Assembly: GCF_030272615.1 (NCBI RefSeq) | Contig: NC_081415.1 | Span: 510,155,873 to 510,219,872 of the forward strand | Length of the DNA stretch: 64,000 bases | DNA from: Cryptomeria japonica | Taxonomy: Eukaryota; Streptophyta; Pinopsida; Cupressales; Cupressaceae | Reading direction: 5' to 3' | Shown: positions 34,719 through 46,522 of the stretch, piece by piece | How the letters are laid out: the number at the start of each line of letters is the position of its first letter | Position numbering within the stretch: the stretch's first letter is position 1 | The notes under the pieces: generated by a model | The model's database searches: none | Seen by the model: the letters and a program-made list of their open reading frames with translations, nothing else | What the model was told of the DNA's origin: nothing | Translations under genes and position numbers: made by a program

Positions 34719-34934
34719 TTGTTTAAAGTTCACACAAACACACATTTGATTAATAGATTCAATGAAAAATTATTCAATCTACATAGCTATATATTAGCTA
34801 TATTTTTCAAGGAAAATGTACTATTTGAATGCGTAGATGACACGGATATTAAACCCACATCTCTTATTAAAGAAGTAGATAAATGGATTACAATGGATGA
34901 AAAGATAATATTTGCAATTACTTCGAATCTATAA
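34719..34934 (+). pseudogene. Copia gag fragment
   Basis: A 71-codon frame with the pattern of the copia gag N-terminal half: SYILAIFFKENVLFECVDDT, then KPTSLIKEVDKW and an AITSNL end, corresponding to the usual LW-YVDG, KP and W segments. It begins about 70 bases after the primer-binding site. A CYFCCKYQKG remnant downstream (near 35,306) is probably the zinc knuckle. Confidence 0.6.
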
Positions 34935-35355
34935 ATTTTGATAATAAGGTGAAAATAAACCATTTGTAATTATTTTGAATTAAAATTTTTGTTAATAGTG
35001 CAAGTGGAAGTATCTAATACATCAAAGGATGTATGTAATATGTTGAAAACAATATATTGTGAAAAGATTATTAGCACACTAATAAAATGAAGTAAATATT
35101 ATAGTATCTTTTAAATGCTAGATATACTGCAAATTAATAATTGTAATACTCTTATATTTCTAGTCTTATAGAATCTTATTACAAATGGTTTATTTAAATT
35201 AGTAATAAAAGCAAAATAAAATGGGTTGATGTGATTGATATCTTGTTAAGGAAATAAGGCATAATCAATCTAAATCAAAGAAAGATAATTTTGTTATTTT
35301 TGTTGTAAATACCAAAAGGGTTTACTTCCTTTATCGGATCAGAAGCCCAAGAAAT

Positions 35356-35467
35356 CAGTTTCAAAATCAATATCATATTCAAGAAATCAATAGTAAAACA
35401 AACAAAAGAAACAGTTTCAAAATCAATATCATACTCAAGAAATTAATAATAAAACAAACAAAAGTAT
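35356..35467. repeat. 56-bp tandem duplication
   Basis: CAGTTTCAAAATCAATATCA starts at 35,356 and again at 35,412, and both copies run to AAAACAAACAAAAG with two or three differences. It lies in the copia gag/protease interval. Confidence 0.85.
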
Positions 35468-35944
35468 TCTTGTTACAAGAAAATAGACATATGAAAAAAA
35501 GGAGTGCTTGAAAAACATGTAGACAATATGAAGGAAAAATAAATAAGGAGTGCTTGAAAAGTCATTGATTCTTCAAATATAGAGCAATAGAACCCTAGAC
35601 TTCCAAAAGGGGTTGCTTTATTTATTTTGCTTGGTAATAATGTATTACTTTATTAATGTAAAAGTAAGTAACATTACAGTATATAGTTTCCACCAAAAAA
35701 CCTCCAAGCTATCCACTGCAAACACCAAAAAAGAAGTTAGAAGATTTCCAAAAATTCAATGCCCATTTACCATCCCCACCCGCCAAACTCGAGCTTTTAC
35801 CAAAGAATTCACTCGATAACAATTTTCAGAAAAACTACCCCAATGTCCATTACATTTTAGAGAATTAAACAAAAAATAGGGTATGTATAAACCCCAAAAA
35901 AAAAACAAAAATCACCATTTTCTGCTAAGGAACCAAGGAAGAAA

Positions 35945-36586
35945 TTATCCTTTTCCAGATTTGCCTGGGTCGCCACCATCTCTCTGTTCATCGGCTGCTT
36001 TCCTCTTTCTTGATTGGAGCTCCCTCCGTCCCAAGCCATCCGCCTCTACCTTTGCCATTTTGATCACTGCCTCGAGCTCCTTAATTTGGACAAATATTTT
36101 TAAGGCCTCTCAGCCATGCTTGGCTTCTGCTCTTCGATGCACTTGACACAAGCCTTTCAACCACTGAACAAAAGGAATTAACTCGTCATCACCACCCGCC
36201 TTCTCATCTTTCATACCCTCCAGGACGTCAAAGCCTTAACCTGACACTGGCCATTCAAGAAAGGTATCCAATCCTTCCAAAAAATCTTTGTGCACAATTG
36301 TCTCCATAACCTTCCTTACCATGTCTTTCGGTTCCCCCGCATCTAACCTCCACGCCATGAGCGAAGAATAAACATCCATATTGGTCTTGTATCTATGCCT
36401 TACCAAGTTGAAAGCATGGCCTAAAATTAAACGCACACATTGCACCAAATGATCATCATTGAAGAGGAAAATACTCCTCAAACGTCTGAAAGAGACCTCC
36501 CCAAAGAACAGACACAACTGTCTGTTTGTTCTTAAAGTGAAGTTGGCCTCCATGGATATACTGCTGCTACAGTTCCGCCACTCCAA
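35945..36586 (-). pseudogene. LINE 'ORF3', two in-frame stops
   Basis: On the minus strand, 213 codons from ATG 36,586 to TAA 35,945, broken by a TAA at about 36,239 and a TGA near 36,114. It starts about 260 bases after the RNase H stop. The first 117 codons contain LCLFFGEVSFRRLRSIF, CVRLILGHAF, HRYKTNMDV and LEGLDTFLEWP, which align without gaps to the ORF at 20,025 (SLFGDV, AVKEVLG, HKYRVNTDI, GGIDVVLD). The C-terminal part is charged and ends in a basic QSRKRKAADE segment. No known domain recognised. The shared position behind RNase H suggests a regular component of this LINE lineage. Confidence 0.6.
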
Positions 36587-36849
36587 ATTTCAACTTACCA
36601 CTACAACACCACCAAATTACTCAGCCCACCATTACTAGCTCCTTCTCAAGCCAGAAAACCCTGCTGAAGTCTCTCGAAGAAGGAAGAGCTCTAAATGTGA
36701 AATGCCCTCTAACTCAAATGTTCATAAATATGCGACAGGTTTATAGTAGGATGCCTCTTCAAATAACATCACATCACTATTCCAACAAATAAATACGCAC
36801 AAGCCTTGAGAAATAAACTTAAGTTTCAAATACCAACTTTTTCACACTT

Positions 36850-37350
36850 TCAAATTGCATCTAATGGAAGTTGTCGGAAGTCTTCAAATTTAAATTCACC
36901 AATCCCATCGAAGGGTAAATCCCATTTAGATAAGGTGTCCGCCTCCATATTCCCCAATCGTTTAATATGACTAATTTGGAAATCTTCAAACCCCGCCAAT
37001 TCATCTACTATTAATGAGATTAAATTTTGTAGATGCCATGTGTCAATCTTCCCCTTCATGATAACCTGAATAATTATAAGGGAATCGCCTTCCAAGTGAA
37101 TTTTCGTCACCCCCAACATTTTCCCCATCCTAACAACCATTAAAGTTGCAGATGCTTCTGCAACATTATTTGTACCCTCTTCAAGATTCTTAGCACCTAG
37201 GGCCACTACACCCCCTTTCTAGTTACAAACAATAACACCCGCAATAGATGGTCTAGGATTCCCCTTCGAAGCACCTTCAAAATTGAATTTCAACCAACCT
37301 TCCAAGGGTCTTTCCCATTTCACAATTTCAAGATCAATCAAAACTAGATT
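36850..37350 (-). pseudogene. LINE RNase H domain (RVT_3 type)
   Basis: Minus-strand reading from about 37,350: WLKFNFEGASKGNPRPS (the catalytic aspartate of LNFDG is changed to Glu), a stop just upstream of the 118-codon frame (37,206-36,850), then NNVAEA (glutamate), LEGDSL (aspartate) and SHIKRLGNMEADTLSKWD with the C-terminal conserved block and final aspartate. Ends with a normal stop at 36,850. One of the better-kept RNase H copies in the window, though not functional. Confidence 0.8.
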
Positions 37351-37739
37351 AGCTCAACTAGGCCCCTTAACGGGCAAGTTGCTTTATTAATTTGACCATA
37401 ATTTCCAAATAAACCAAACTTGAAGATGACATTGTTAATATTTTTATGAATAATTGCACAATTGAACTCATGCTACCCAAGGAGGTAATAAATAAATGAA
37501 TGGTGTCCTTAATTTTCCTAATATTCTTTATAATCTACTTTGAATAAGTAGACTGCATATATTGTTGTCAAAGTTTTGTTTGATCAATCAAGATGTCTTG
37601 TACTTGGTGAATAAAAGCAAGTCATTGACCAACGAAGGAGAGCATACAACATATATGTAATTATAATTTAGTGGAAATGATGGGAATGATTTTATTGCAA
37701 TCCTTATTAAATTATATATTAATATTTGACATCATAGGT

Positions 37740-38165
37740 TATCGTTTGAATTTCAAAACCATGCAAGAATGAATACTAGTACATTGACAATTGGTCTATA
37801 GTTTGACAAACATGCAAAATTAAAGACATGTGAAGCTTATGCTCTTGGAAATTTGACAAAGAATTCCTTTCACAAACTATAAGAAAATATGACACCTATA
37901 ATTTTGAAACCCATTCACATCGATATATGTGGCCCAATGCATGTAGACTCTCTTGGAGGTGAAAGGAATAACTTTCATTGAATTTTTTTTTTTTTTTTTG
38001 AAGAAATAAAAGATATGTTAAAATACCACATTCAAAATAAGTTAGAGGTCCTTTGAACAAACAATAGTGGTGAATATATTTTTAGGAAATTTTAACAATA
38101 TTGTGAAGATCGTGGAATTTATATAGGGTTGACATTTCCATATAATAAAAAAAATGGAGTGGATG
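37740..38165 (+). pseudogene. Copia integrase fragment
   Basis: Translation in the + direction gives a CEAYALGN segment (pre-integrase zinc region), IHIDICGPMHVDSLGG (first catalytic aspartate of the DDE core), then NNSGEY...F (second aspartate position) and GLTFPYNKKNGV (the PYTPQQNG box). A poly-T tract (37,981-37,999) and several stops break it. Family: Ty1/copia integrase, which inserts element DNA into the genome. Confidence 0.8.
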
Positions 38166-38528
38166 AAAAAATATATAATAATATGCTAGAACTACATTAG
38201 AAGATAGAAAGCATCCCAATAATAGGTCAAATGTTTTGTTCAAATGAGAGTTATCTCTAAGGCTTTAATAGTGGAAATCCAAAAGAATTGTAGTGTAGTA
38301 AGAAATATAACCTAGAAACTTTAGAAGTATTTGTTTGCAAAGATATTTTATAAATTCCTCTAGAAAAGTGGACAAAGATAAATTTATAGATTCTATCGAT
38401 TTTTAGTGGATATAGTTTAGAATGAGAGTCCAAATGTAATGCCATGGATTGATAAGCCTTCTTTAAGGTAGTTTAAAATTCTCAAAATTCCTTTGTTTTT
38501 ATTGTATTTTTTTTGAGAACCTAAAATT

Positions 38529-38845
38529 GTGCATGAGATTTTTTATTTTACAGATGTTGAACAATGGAAGGAAGAAATTGATGTTAAATATGAGGATTCA
38601 ATGGAACATTATATTTGGGAGTTTAATAATCTTCTGCCAAGAAGAAAACCTATTGAATACCAATGGGTTTTCAAGAAAATACTTAAATCTAATGTAAGCA
38701 TCAATAATTTTAAAGCGTATTTTATAGTTCACAAGTTATAAAGTTAAAAATATTATTCTTTGAAATGTTCTTACTTGTTAAGATGGCTTCTATAAGAGTT
38801 TCACTTTCTATTATTAAAAAAATTGATTTAAAAGTTGTAAGAATT
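38529..38845 (+). pseudogene. Copia reverse transcriptase fragment
   Basis: A 70-codon frame (38,529-38,741) reads DVEQWKEEIDVKYEDSMEH, then W-FNNLLPRRKPIEYQWVFK, the opening of the copia RVT_2 domain (relatives: W-L-LP-GKKPIGCKWVFK). It fades after about 38,800. The rest of RT and RNase H is missing, cut by the next element at 38,853. Confidence 0.8.
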
Positions 38846-38852
38846 GTCTATG

Positions 38853-39363
38853 AAGGTAACCACCCAAGATCTAGACACCAAATGGAAAGCACAACAACAA
38901 GAGAGATATAATATGCCAAGAATAAACTATACTCCTATCAATGATGCAATACAAAATGGATCAATTGCATTATTATTACATAGGAGAGCCCTTGGTTATA
39001 TAGCCAATGTGAGAACATAGGAGTGCATAAGATTATGATAAGTGTTGTAATCTTATGACATGAGACAAAAAGTGAAAAACTATCATCTCACATAAAGTGG
39101 AAAAGTGATAGTGTGATAATACCAAAAAAGGTGGATCACCCACCAAATAAGGAGAAGTGCAACCATGAAAGGTGGATATGGTAATGTGATAAATGCACTA
39201 AAGGTGGAGACACCATATAAAGTGGAAACGATAACATGATAATGCCACCTAAAGTGAAAATGATCCAACAAATTCTATGTAGTTCCCTAAGTAAGCTTAA
39301 GTGATGTGTAGTTAGGACCTAGGTGAGAAATAACCCATGTAAAATACCTTAATTACACCAACA
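38853..39363 (-). repeat. 3' LTR of the minus-strand copia relic
   Basis: 511 bases beginning (minus strand) TGTTGGTGTAATTAAGG directly after the purine run and ending ...GTTACCTTCA. It contains several GGTGG-AT-like short repeats. The left junction cuts the older + strand copia RT. Because the matching 5' LTR was not found, its age cannot be estimated. Confidence 0.6.
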
Positions 39364-39819
39364 CCCCCCGTAAGTGCAACTTAGGGAGAATGTACACAAA
39401 AGCTAAAATGCAAGTTAGGTGCCGACAAATAGGCCATGTTACGTACCCATGAACAAATGCAATGCAATCTCTCACAAGAGAAGAAAAGGAGAGAACCCAG
39501 TGGGAAAAATATCTCGCCCCAAAAGAGAGATGAAAAACAAAAGAACTCTCAAAGAAGAATGAGAAAGAAAAAATCCCATGTGAGGAAAAATTCCCCCCCA
39601 AAAGAGAGAAGAAGAGAGACTAGGTAGCCCCCCCTCAATTTATAATGTGCACCAATGGTAGATGCTCCAAGCTGGATGGAGAAGCTACTCCATGATTATT
39701 GAACAATGTTCCTCCCCTTAGGAAAAAATAAAACCAAAGGTGTATGTATGAAGTTTCCCCAATCCTAAAAGGAAGATGAAAGAAGAAAACTCAAGATGTA
39801 TGGAGTCCTTACAAGCTGC

Positions 39820-40523
39820 TCAAGTGTCCATGTGGATGCTAAGAGTTGCCCCTTCCAAATCAAGTGTACTAGGCCACACTATTGAAAAATACAATCTAGG
39901 ATCCAACGAAGATGAACGTAGAACATGATCCAAAGACTCGAGTGTCTCCACTAAAGATAAATAGACCTCCAAATTTTGTACATAAGTATCCACAATCACA
40001 TCAAACTTGAAGGAATGATCATGTAGATAATGAACAAGAGGGTTAGAATGTTCCCTTGCAACAATTGAAGAAGGAAAATCTCCATCAAAGAGAAGATGAA
40101 AATCATCAATGATCTCTCCCAAATATGCTATGTAGGACTCCGCAACAAACCTACAATGTCTTTCAATTAATCATCCCAAGGAATTGTATTTGGAAGACAA
40201 TTATATCTTGCTAAAGAAGCCAAAACTGTAGCAACACAAGCATCATTAGGAGAAAAAGAAGATGTGATATCAATAGGAGGTGATAGAATGCAAGGTTCAA
40301 GAACTGGATCACATGTGAGAACACCCAAGTTCAAGTAACCAACGTTCTCCTCAATATCGAAATCCACACTAGAACTGTGATCATCATTGATAGGAACAAA
40401 GTCTAAAAATGAATGCAACCAAGATGTATGATCCACCACCCTATTAGAAGTGATAGCTCTACTCTCCAAGTCTAATGATAATTGAATTAGGAGTGAACCG
40501 AATAGTCTTCCTTGTGGCACCAT
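39820..40523 (-). pseudogene. Unfamiliar ORF in the place of copia integrase/RT
   Basis: Two minus-strand frames, 40,523-40,167 (118 codons) and 40,122-39,820 (100 codons), can be linked by one frameshift near 40,165; the linked reading has no other stop between them. The first begins inside the copia pre-integrase region (THGAT-K segment just upstream), then becomes acidic and Ser/Leu-rich (SWLHSFLDFVPINDD, LASLARYNCLPN); the second has ERHCRFVAES, YLGEIIDDFH and HYLHDHSFKFDVIVDTYVQN. I recognise no domain. It may be a protein acquired by a non-autonomous copia lineage. Confidence 0.4.
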
Positions 40524-40689
40524 GAGTGATTTGATAGATGGAAAGAAGATTGTTTGTCAAGTGAGGTACACACAACACACCATTGAATGTGTCATCCCCA
40601 ATATCAAGAGGTCCCTACCCAATTATGTTCATATATGTATGATTTCCCATCAAAATCAGTAGCATATTGCAAGACTCAAAAGAAGAGAA

Positions 40690-40940
40690 CATAGACTGCG
40701 AAGAAGCCATATGATGAGAAGCTCCTGAATCTAGAAGTCATCTCCCTAAGTCATGACTTTTAGTAGCACAAATAACTTTTCCCAAAAGTGTGGCTCTTTC
40801 CCTTATCAAATTTTGCTTGTTTGGAAGAAGAAGTTGAAGTAGACATTCTAGAAGTCAAACTAATTTTATTCTTCTCAAGAAGATTCAATTCATAAATATC
40901 CGTCTTGTAACAATGGTAAATTCTTGCAATATGCACAAGT
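40690..40940 (-). pseudogene. Copia gag zinc knuckle and protease fragment
   Basis: Minus-strand reading shows CAYCKNL (zinc-knuckle half, near 40,935-40,915), a Ser/Lys-rich linker, then LLDSGASHHMASSQSMF, the active-site region of copia aspartic protease. It continues to about 40,560 with MGNHTYMN and LCVPHLTNNLLS, typical of the region before the pre-integrase domain. At least two stops interrupt it. Confidence 0.75.
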
Positions 40941-40959
40941 TATCTTATCCTTCTTAGAT

Positions 40960-43900
40960 ATAACAGGGAAGACTCTTCTACATGAAAATATCTAGTAAAA
41001 AATCATTATTATTGAGGAAAATTACAATAATATTTATATAAAAAAGATATCAAGAACCTCATTTTTGTTAATATTCTTCCTCTCCATCTTCCTACTTTTA
41101 TTTACATGTAAATCATATTGATAGATATAACTATAATACTTTACAAATTCGTTCACATATACAACAATGAATATGCAATATGTTCACCATGCAATATATT
41201 CTTTCAATATGATTTCCCGTAATAAGGTATTTGAAGGGGTTTTCACCATATAAACTCTTGATTACTGATTCATTTAATTAATTATTTATATATTCATAAA
41301 GCTAAAATTTTATAAATAACCCTATATATTATAAAGATAAACCTTATAAGTTAGAGTCTTGTAAATGATATGTATGAGCACCTATATTAAATGAAATTCC
41401 CTAATAAGTATTATGCTCTAATACACTCCCTTAATGTTTATAAGGGGGTTCAAGTTGTCAATTTATTTTGTAAATAAAAGATAAAGATCCTTGACAATGT
41501 AGGACTTCATTGACAAGCATGTCGCTAGGATAAAAACATATGTCAAGATGAACATCATGTATTCTAGAGTACATGATAAGCCTCTTGCATAATTTAGATC
41601 ATAATTTCTTTATAATGATTTAAGAAGTTTTATGAAGTTTCTTATAGAGCCCATTTCTCCTCAAAATAGCCCCAGTAAGTTATTATTAGAATAGTAATAA
41701 AATTAAAGTCTTACATGCAATACTCATAATCTTAAATACAATTCTTTTACAAAGAAAATAAGGAATATAGAGGAAGAGAAATATAATACCTATAAGACTT
41801 ACCAATAAAAGCATTTAAAATACATGTAGGACTTGCATACAATGCTCATAGGTCTTACAAGTGACCTTAGGTATTACATGCAAAGTTAGCTACTAGAAGG
41901 TGTAAATGTCATGAATACACCAGGGCCTTAATAGAAAATCCTTGAGGATGAGAGAATATAACTGTTATTGTAGTCACATAAATCTATCCATTTAATTAAA
42001 AAATTATTTGCTATTTATTTGATTAAAAACCTACTAGCCATCAGTTAATTAAATTAACATTTAATTAATTCATCTTCAAAACATTATCCTATTAATTAAA
42101 TAAATTATTCAATTTATTTTGATTAATTCATTAAACTAAATTCACAATCAATTAAATGAATAAATCCTATTTATTCAATTTAATCCCCTTTCTTCTTTTA
42201 AATAAATTAAATAAAACATTTATTTAAATAATTAAATCCACCCACTTGCATTCTCCTAAAAATGCAACTTGCACCTATTTGTTGAGATAAACGAATTTTA
42301 TTTTAATAAAAATCCTATTTTCCCTCACCCGCCAAAACCACTTGCAATCCTAATCCCCTTCTAGATTCTTCTAAACCCCTTCCTAATTAGCCTAATCTAT
42401 CCCCTAGCTATTGTCACATTCCTAAGCAACTTGGAGTCACTTCTCAAAGACTTCAAAGTCTTTGAAAAGCATTAAATGCTTTATGTGTTCAACAAGCTAA
42501 CTTCTAAAGTCTTCTAAACCACTAATGGCTCTTACATGACCATTTATGGTTAAATCCACTTGCACCCATGGTTAGGGACTTTGATCCCTAACTCAACCCT
42601 CATGTGACCCATGTGTCTCTTCAAACATTTATTGCTTTGACCATGGTTATCCTCATTAACTCTTGCACAAGAGTTTATCCATTGGATAAAAGCATTATTC
42701 TTTGGATAATGAATTTATTCATTCAACTCAACATTAACCTTATCTCCCAAGTTAACCCTCAGGTCATGCCAAGCATTAAATGCTTATTCCCTCTCCTCTC
42801 AACCCATCTCTTGTTGACATTTGTCATCCTGGGATTGGATTGAAAGTCTTCACATGGATCTTAAACCATTCAATCCCGACCCTTGTTGAGATTACTCAAT
42901 CTCAACCATCCATTGCTCCATTTTTCCTATAAATAGAGCCCATTTCTTCATAATCCAGATCCTAAAAACTTGTATGCATTTACATTATAGTCATTTTTAG
43001 AGAGCATTTAGTATAAATCAATCATATTCACTCTTTTGGTTTAAAATCAACACTAGCTAATTAGATAAACTCTTATTTTAGCTTTTGTTCACACTTGTAT
43101 AGCATTAGATTAATCATTTTTCAATCTTGAACCTCCATAAGGCATCCATAGTGCAAAAAGTTGCTGAGAGCTACACAAATTTGGAACTTGGAGAGGAGAG
43201 GAACAAGGGAGGAGGAGCTACAAGCATGGTGGAAGGCATTTGGAGATGCCTTATTGTATTTGCTTTCATTGTCAAATGCTTTATTACATTTTTAGTGTCT
43301 CTCTTGGTATGCCTGCTTAAAATAGTCTTTGGTTGATTAACACTAACAACTCTTTGTTTCTTGTTGTTTCTCATATGTGTTATACCACCATAGGTTTTTG
43401 TCTAGCATCTCCCATTTTGCAGAGCATCAGTTACATAATTAAACCTTGTGAGTTGAAACTATTTTAGTCATCCCCTCCTCACTTCTTTCATGTTGCATGG
43501 TGAAACTATCAATTAGGGGTAAGGACTTCCCCTTGAACTCAAATCACCCTTCTCTCAATGAATCTTTCATTTGTTTCAAGTACTGATAGGCCATATCATA
43601 CAAAATCTCTTTATATAGAAGCGTTACATAGAGGAATTTTGAAGTGGTTGATATAATTTAAGCCCAAAACACCATAATACCAATATATATCTATCCTAAT
43701 AGTCAATCTAATATGTTAAACATGAGACTTTGGCAATAGTAGTATAACATTTGGTTTTGTAATAAAGTCCCACTTTCACTAGTACACATACAAAGCTCCT
43801 CATAAGCCACATTGATTCTTTTTCTAATTATGTTACACTTCTATAATAAACCTTTATAAATGAATGAGCCATAGTAAGTTTCTTTTTAATTATTACTCCA

Positions 43901-45670
43901 TCCATCAATTGCATATTGAAAAAAATGATATATGGCTCCACAAATTTCTTTCCCTCCTTTTTATTTGCCTCCAATATTTCTCTACAAATTTATTTCCCTC
44001 CTTTAAATATCCATGTGACCACTAACTCCACAAATTGCTCCTTAAAAAAATGAATAGTGGTTGCTAGTCAAAATAACCTAAGCAATTGCATGGGGACCCA
44101 CCCTTATAATTCTAATCAACATACTGACTTTGTATTTATAAAATTCTATTTCCATTAAAATTGAATGAATTTTAATCTATTAAATAAGTGCATTTCATTT
44201 GAATCGGAGGACATATCTACTTTTGGGTATACATAGATTCATCTTATTTTCTTATTAAATACTTTGCAAAAATATATCCCCCTCAAGATAAATGACTCTC
44301 ATTGTACCATGGTAAGAATACACACATAATCTTCCAAGGCAATTTAATTCTTTATTTCAAGATAAAGGGATAGACTCATGCTATCATAGAATATCCATAA
44401 TTTTATATATTAATGAGAGATTTACTAGACTCAATTTTAATATCCAATTAAATTTGTTAAGATCTCTAGATATGCTAGTGAATTTATTTATTTTTTCACA
44501 TGGATACTAAATTTATTAGAAAATAGTTTTGAATAATTTGGTTTGAGATTAAACCCAAATATAAATATAGAAACATAACATTTTTACATCATATCAATGA
44601 CAAATTTCATATAAGTTCTTAGCATATCTTTATAACTTGATTATTTGGGCACGTTGCTAGAAATTTATTGGCAAAGCACTTGACATGTTCCTTAGGTCTA
44701 AACACAAATCACTTTCACTGGTATTATCTCATTACATAAGATCAAACATCTCACACAATCTCCATGGTGGTCAATTCAATATCTAACAAATGTATTATGC
44801 AAAAGTAATCACACTAAGGAATATAATAACTCACTCTCAAAGTCATACGATCACAACTTAATCATATATCATTCATTCATAATATGTTTTAATTATTACA
44901 TTGACAACTAGTAAGTGAACTACTACATACTAGAAAATCCTTAGACGCATTATAGGGAGTTGACTAAGTGACCTTACGAAAAGTTAATTCAAAATACACA
45001 CACACAAAGTGAATGTCAAAGCTAATACAAACAAATAAACACACATATAAAATGTATAATGAAATTAGTTGCAAAAGGGAATAATTTAATAAGAGCTAAG
45101 AAGAAATTACTTGGTAATACTATGATGTTCAAGTGGGAAATATCAAATAGTCATTGATAAGAATAAAACTTGCAATATTATGATGTTTAAAAACTACCCA
45201 CTAGATCCTATAAGAGAACAATTAAATAATATTAAATAATACCTTATAATTTCTAATTGTGATGAAATTAAACATATATGAAGTCTCATATATGAAGACC
45301 CAAAATAATGAATTAGGTGTTATTAAAATAACCATTAAGTTTAATTCTACAATTTATAGGTTGTTAGTGAAAACTACTTCAAGTGAGGATTATGATGTTC
45401 AATAGTTAACCTAACTTGATGAAGAAAGGCAACATGAAATTTTTTGAACATTGAATTACCTTATAAGACATAAATTTAGGATTTGGATTTGACTGCAAGA
45501 TTATAGTGTTCATTCTAAATTTATATACAATAAATATGGATTACATTACAATCATTATAAAAATATATGAATTCTAAATTTATATTTGATAAGTGAAGGG
45601 CTAATGAATCATTTTTTTTCAAATTTATATTATTTAATATTTTTATCCCATGGGATGTGATGAAAATTTT
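40960..45670. other. No gene recognised; AT-rich repeat DNA with one LTR-like stretch
   Basis: 40,960-42,270 is AT-rich, with a TTAATTAAAT-rich low-complexity part at 42,040-42,240. 43,400-45,670 shows only short ORFs and scattered ATATAT and CACACA tracts. The stretch 42,280-43,400 is listed separately. Confidence 0.5.
42280..43400 (+). mobile_element. LTR-like segment with TATA box
   Basis: C-rich, non-coding sequence starting near TGTTGAGATAAACG (42,279), with a clear TATA box CCTATAAATAGAGCCC (TATAAATA at 42,928-42,935), then T-rich and later GA-rich sequence (43,160-43,230). This order (U3, TATA, R/U5) fits a solo or fragmentary retrotransposon LTR. No primer-binding site or second copy was found in the window. 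Confidence 0.4.
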
Positions 45671-45868
45671 ATTTAAATGTATAGGTGCTTTTTTTTTTGG
45701 GTAAGTACTATCATTATGGGGATAGCGCCCTATATTACTTTTTGAGAGAAAATTACATAAGGTTTTCTAGCATCCAACATTACAACACTGTCTCAGCTAG
45801 ATGCATCTTACACTTGACCAAACATACCATACAAAAGAAAGCATAAGTCCACATACATAAGAATCCAA

Positions 45869-46522
45869 TTACATATTACCACTTAATGCTTGGTAAATCA
45901 CCACTGCATATTCTCCAATGCTAATAACATTGTTGGTGGACTGTTCAAGAAGCCACCACTCCGTTGCTTTGGTCAAGTTTCTGAATGGAGCCATGTTTCC
46001 ATTGAAGACTGCGCACCAGAATACTTCCCACGCGTTTTCCCCAAATACCTTCAGATGCTCATGCTCCTCCAGCCACATTTCCTACCATGCCATCTCCCTC
46101 CCTGTTTCACTATCTATGGAACCTTCACTATTCTCTGTTGCATCCTCATCTGCATCCTCAGGGGCATCCTCTGGTTCCGAGGATAAGTACTCCTCAACCT
46201 GGAAATATATCTTTAGTATGCTTCCCCTAGTGCCCTCCTCAAGACTTAGGATGTCATTGGCCAGATAGTCCGTGATGAATGGTTTCACAAAGCCATCCAA
46301 CAACTCCACCGTACACTCCCCTGATTCCATGACATCAACCAGGGGCATTAGAGCCGCCTCCAGGATAGTAGCATCACACCAGTGCCATTCAAAATTGAGA
46401 CTAATGCCAATTAGTCCCCGAATAGCATCATAGACAAAGTCTTCGGTGATAAATAAGTTTCGAAGATGTGTTCCCAATGTATTACTATAGTTTACACAAC
46501 TGATATCTCCAAAATGATCCAT
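45869..46522 (-). pseudogene. LINE 'ORF3', one in-frame stop
   Basis: Minus strand, ATG 46,522 to the stop at 45,869, 218 codons with one stop at 46,084-46,082. It starts some 430 bases after RNase H. The beginning MDHFGDIS, then LRNLF and YDAIRGLIG, resembles FGDV and HAVKEVLG in the ORF at 20,025; next is a helical stretch and a strongly acidic run (EPEDAPEDADEDA), after which comes an aromatic-rich C-terminus (WEVFWCAVF, EWWLLEQ). Similarity to the other two copies is weaker than between those two. Family unknown. Confidence 0.5.

Larger units (their letters stand above)
35623..37377 (-). mobile_element. 5'-truncated L1-type LINE inserted in the copia relic
   Basis: An 11-bp duplication (GTTGCTTTATT) flanks the element at 35,612-35,622 and 37,378-37,388. 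On the minus strand it holds the RNase H domain (about 37,350-36,850) and then the extra ORF (36,586-35,945), followed by a 3' UTR. The minus-strand end reads ATTACCAAGCAAAATA, without a long poly(A). Truncation falls just before RNase H. Confidence 0.8.
34319..38845 (+). mobile_element. Ty1/copia relic, interrupted by a LINE
   Basis: A possible LTR runs from TGTTGGAG (34,319 or 34,428) to TTACA at 34,649, directly followed by TGGTATCAAAACA, a slightly mutated initiator tRNA-Met primer site. Gag-like sequence (34,719-34,934), a zinc-knuckle remnant (about 35,305-35,345), integrase (37,740-38,165) and RT (38,550-38,845) follow in copia order. The LINE at 35,623-37,377 sits inside it. All frames are broken, and the right end is cut by the next element. 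Confidence 0.8.
38853..40960 (-). mobile_element. Ty1/copia relic with protease but no integrase/RT
   Basis: Minus-strand element. The 3' LTR is 38,853-39,363 (511 bases, TG...CA on either strand; minus-strand start TGTTGGTGTAATTAAGG), preceded by a G-run purine tract (39,364-39,370). Going upstream: an unfamiliar ORF (40,523-39,820), a protease DSGASHHMAS motif (about 40,731-40,700) and a C-x2-C zinc-knuckle remnant (about 40,925). Integrase and RT are absent between protease and LTR. No 5' LTR found; the element fades near 40,960. Confidence 0.75.
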
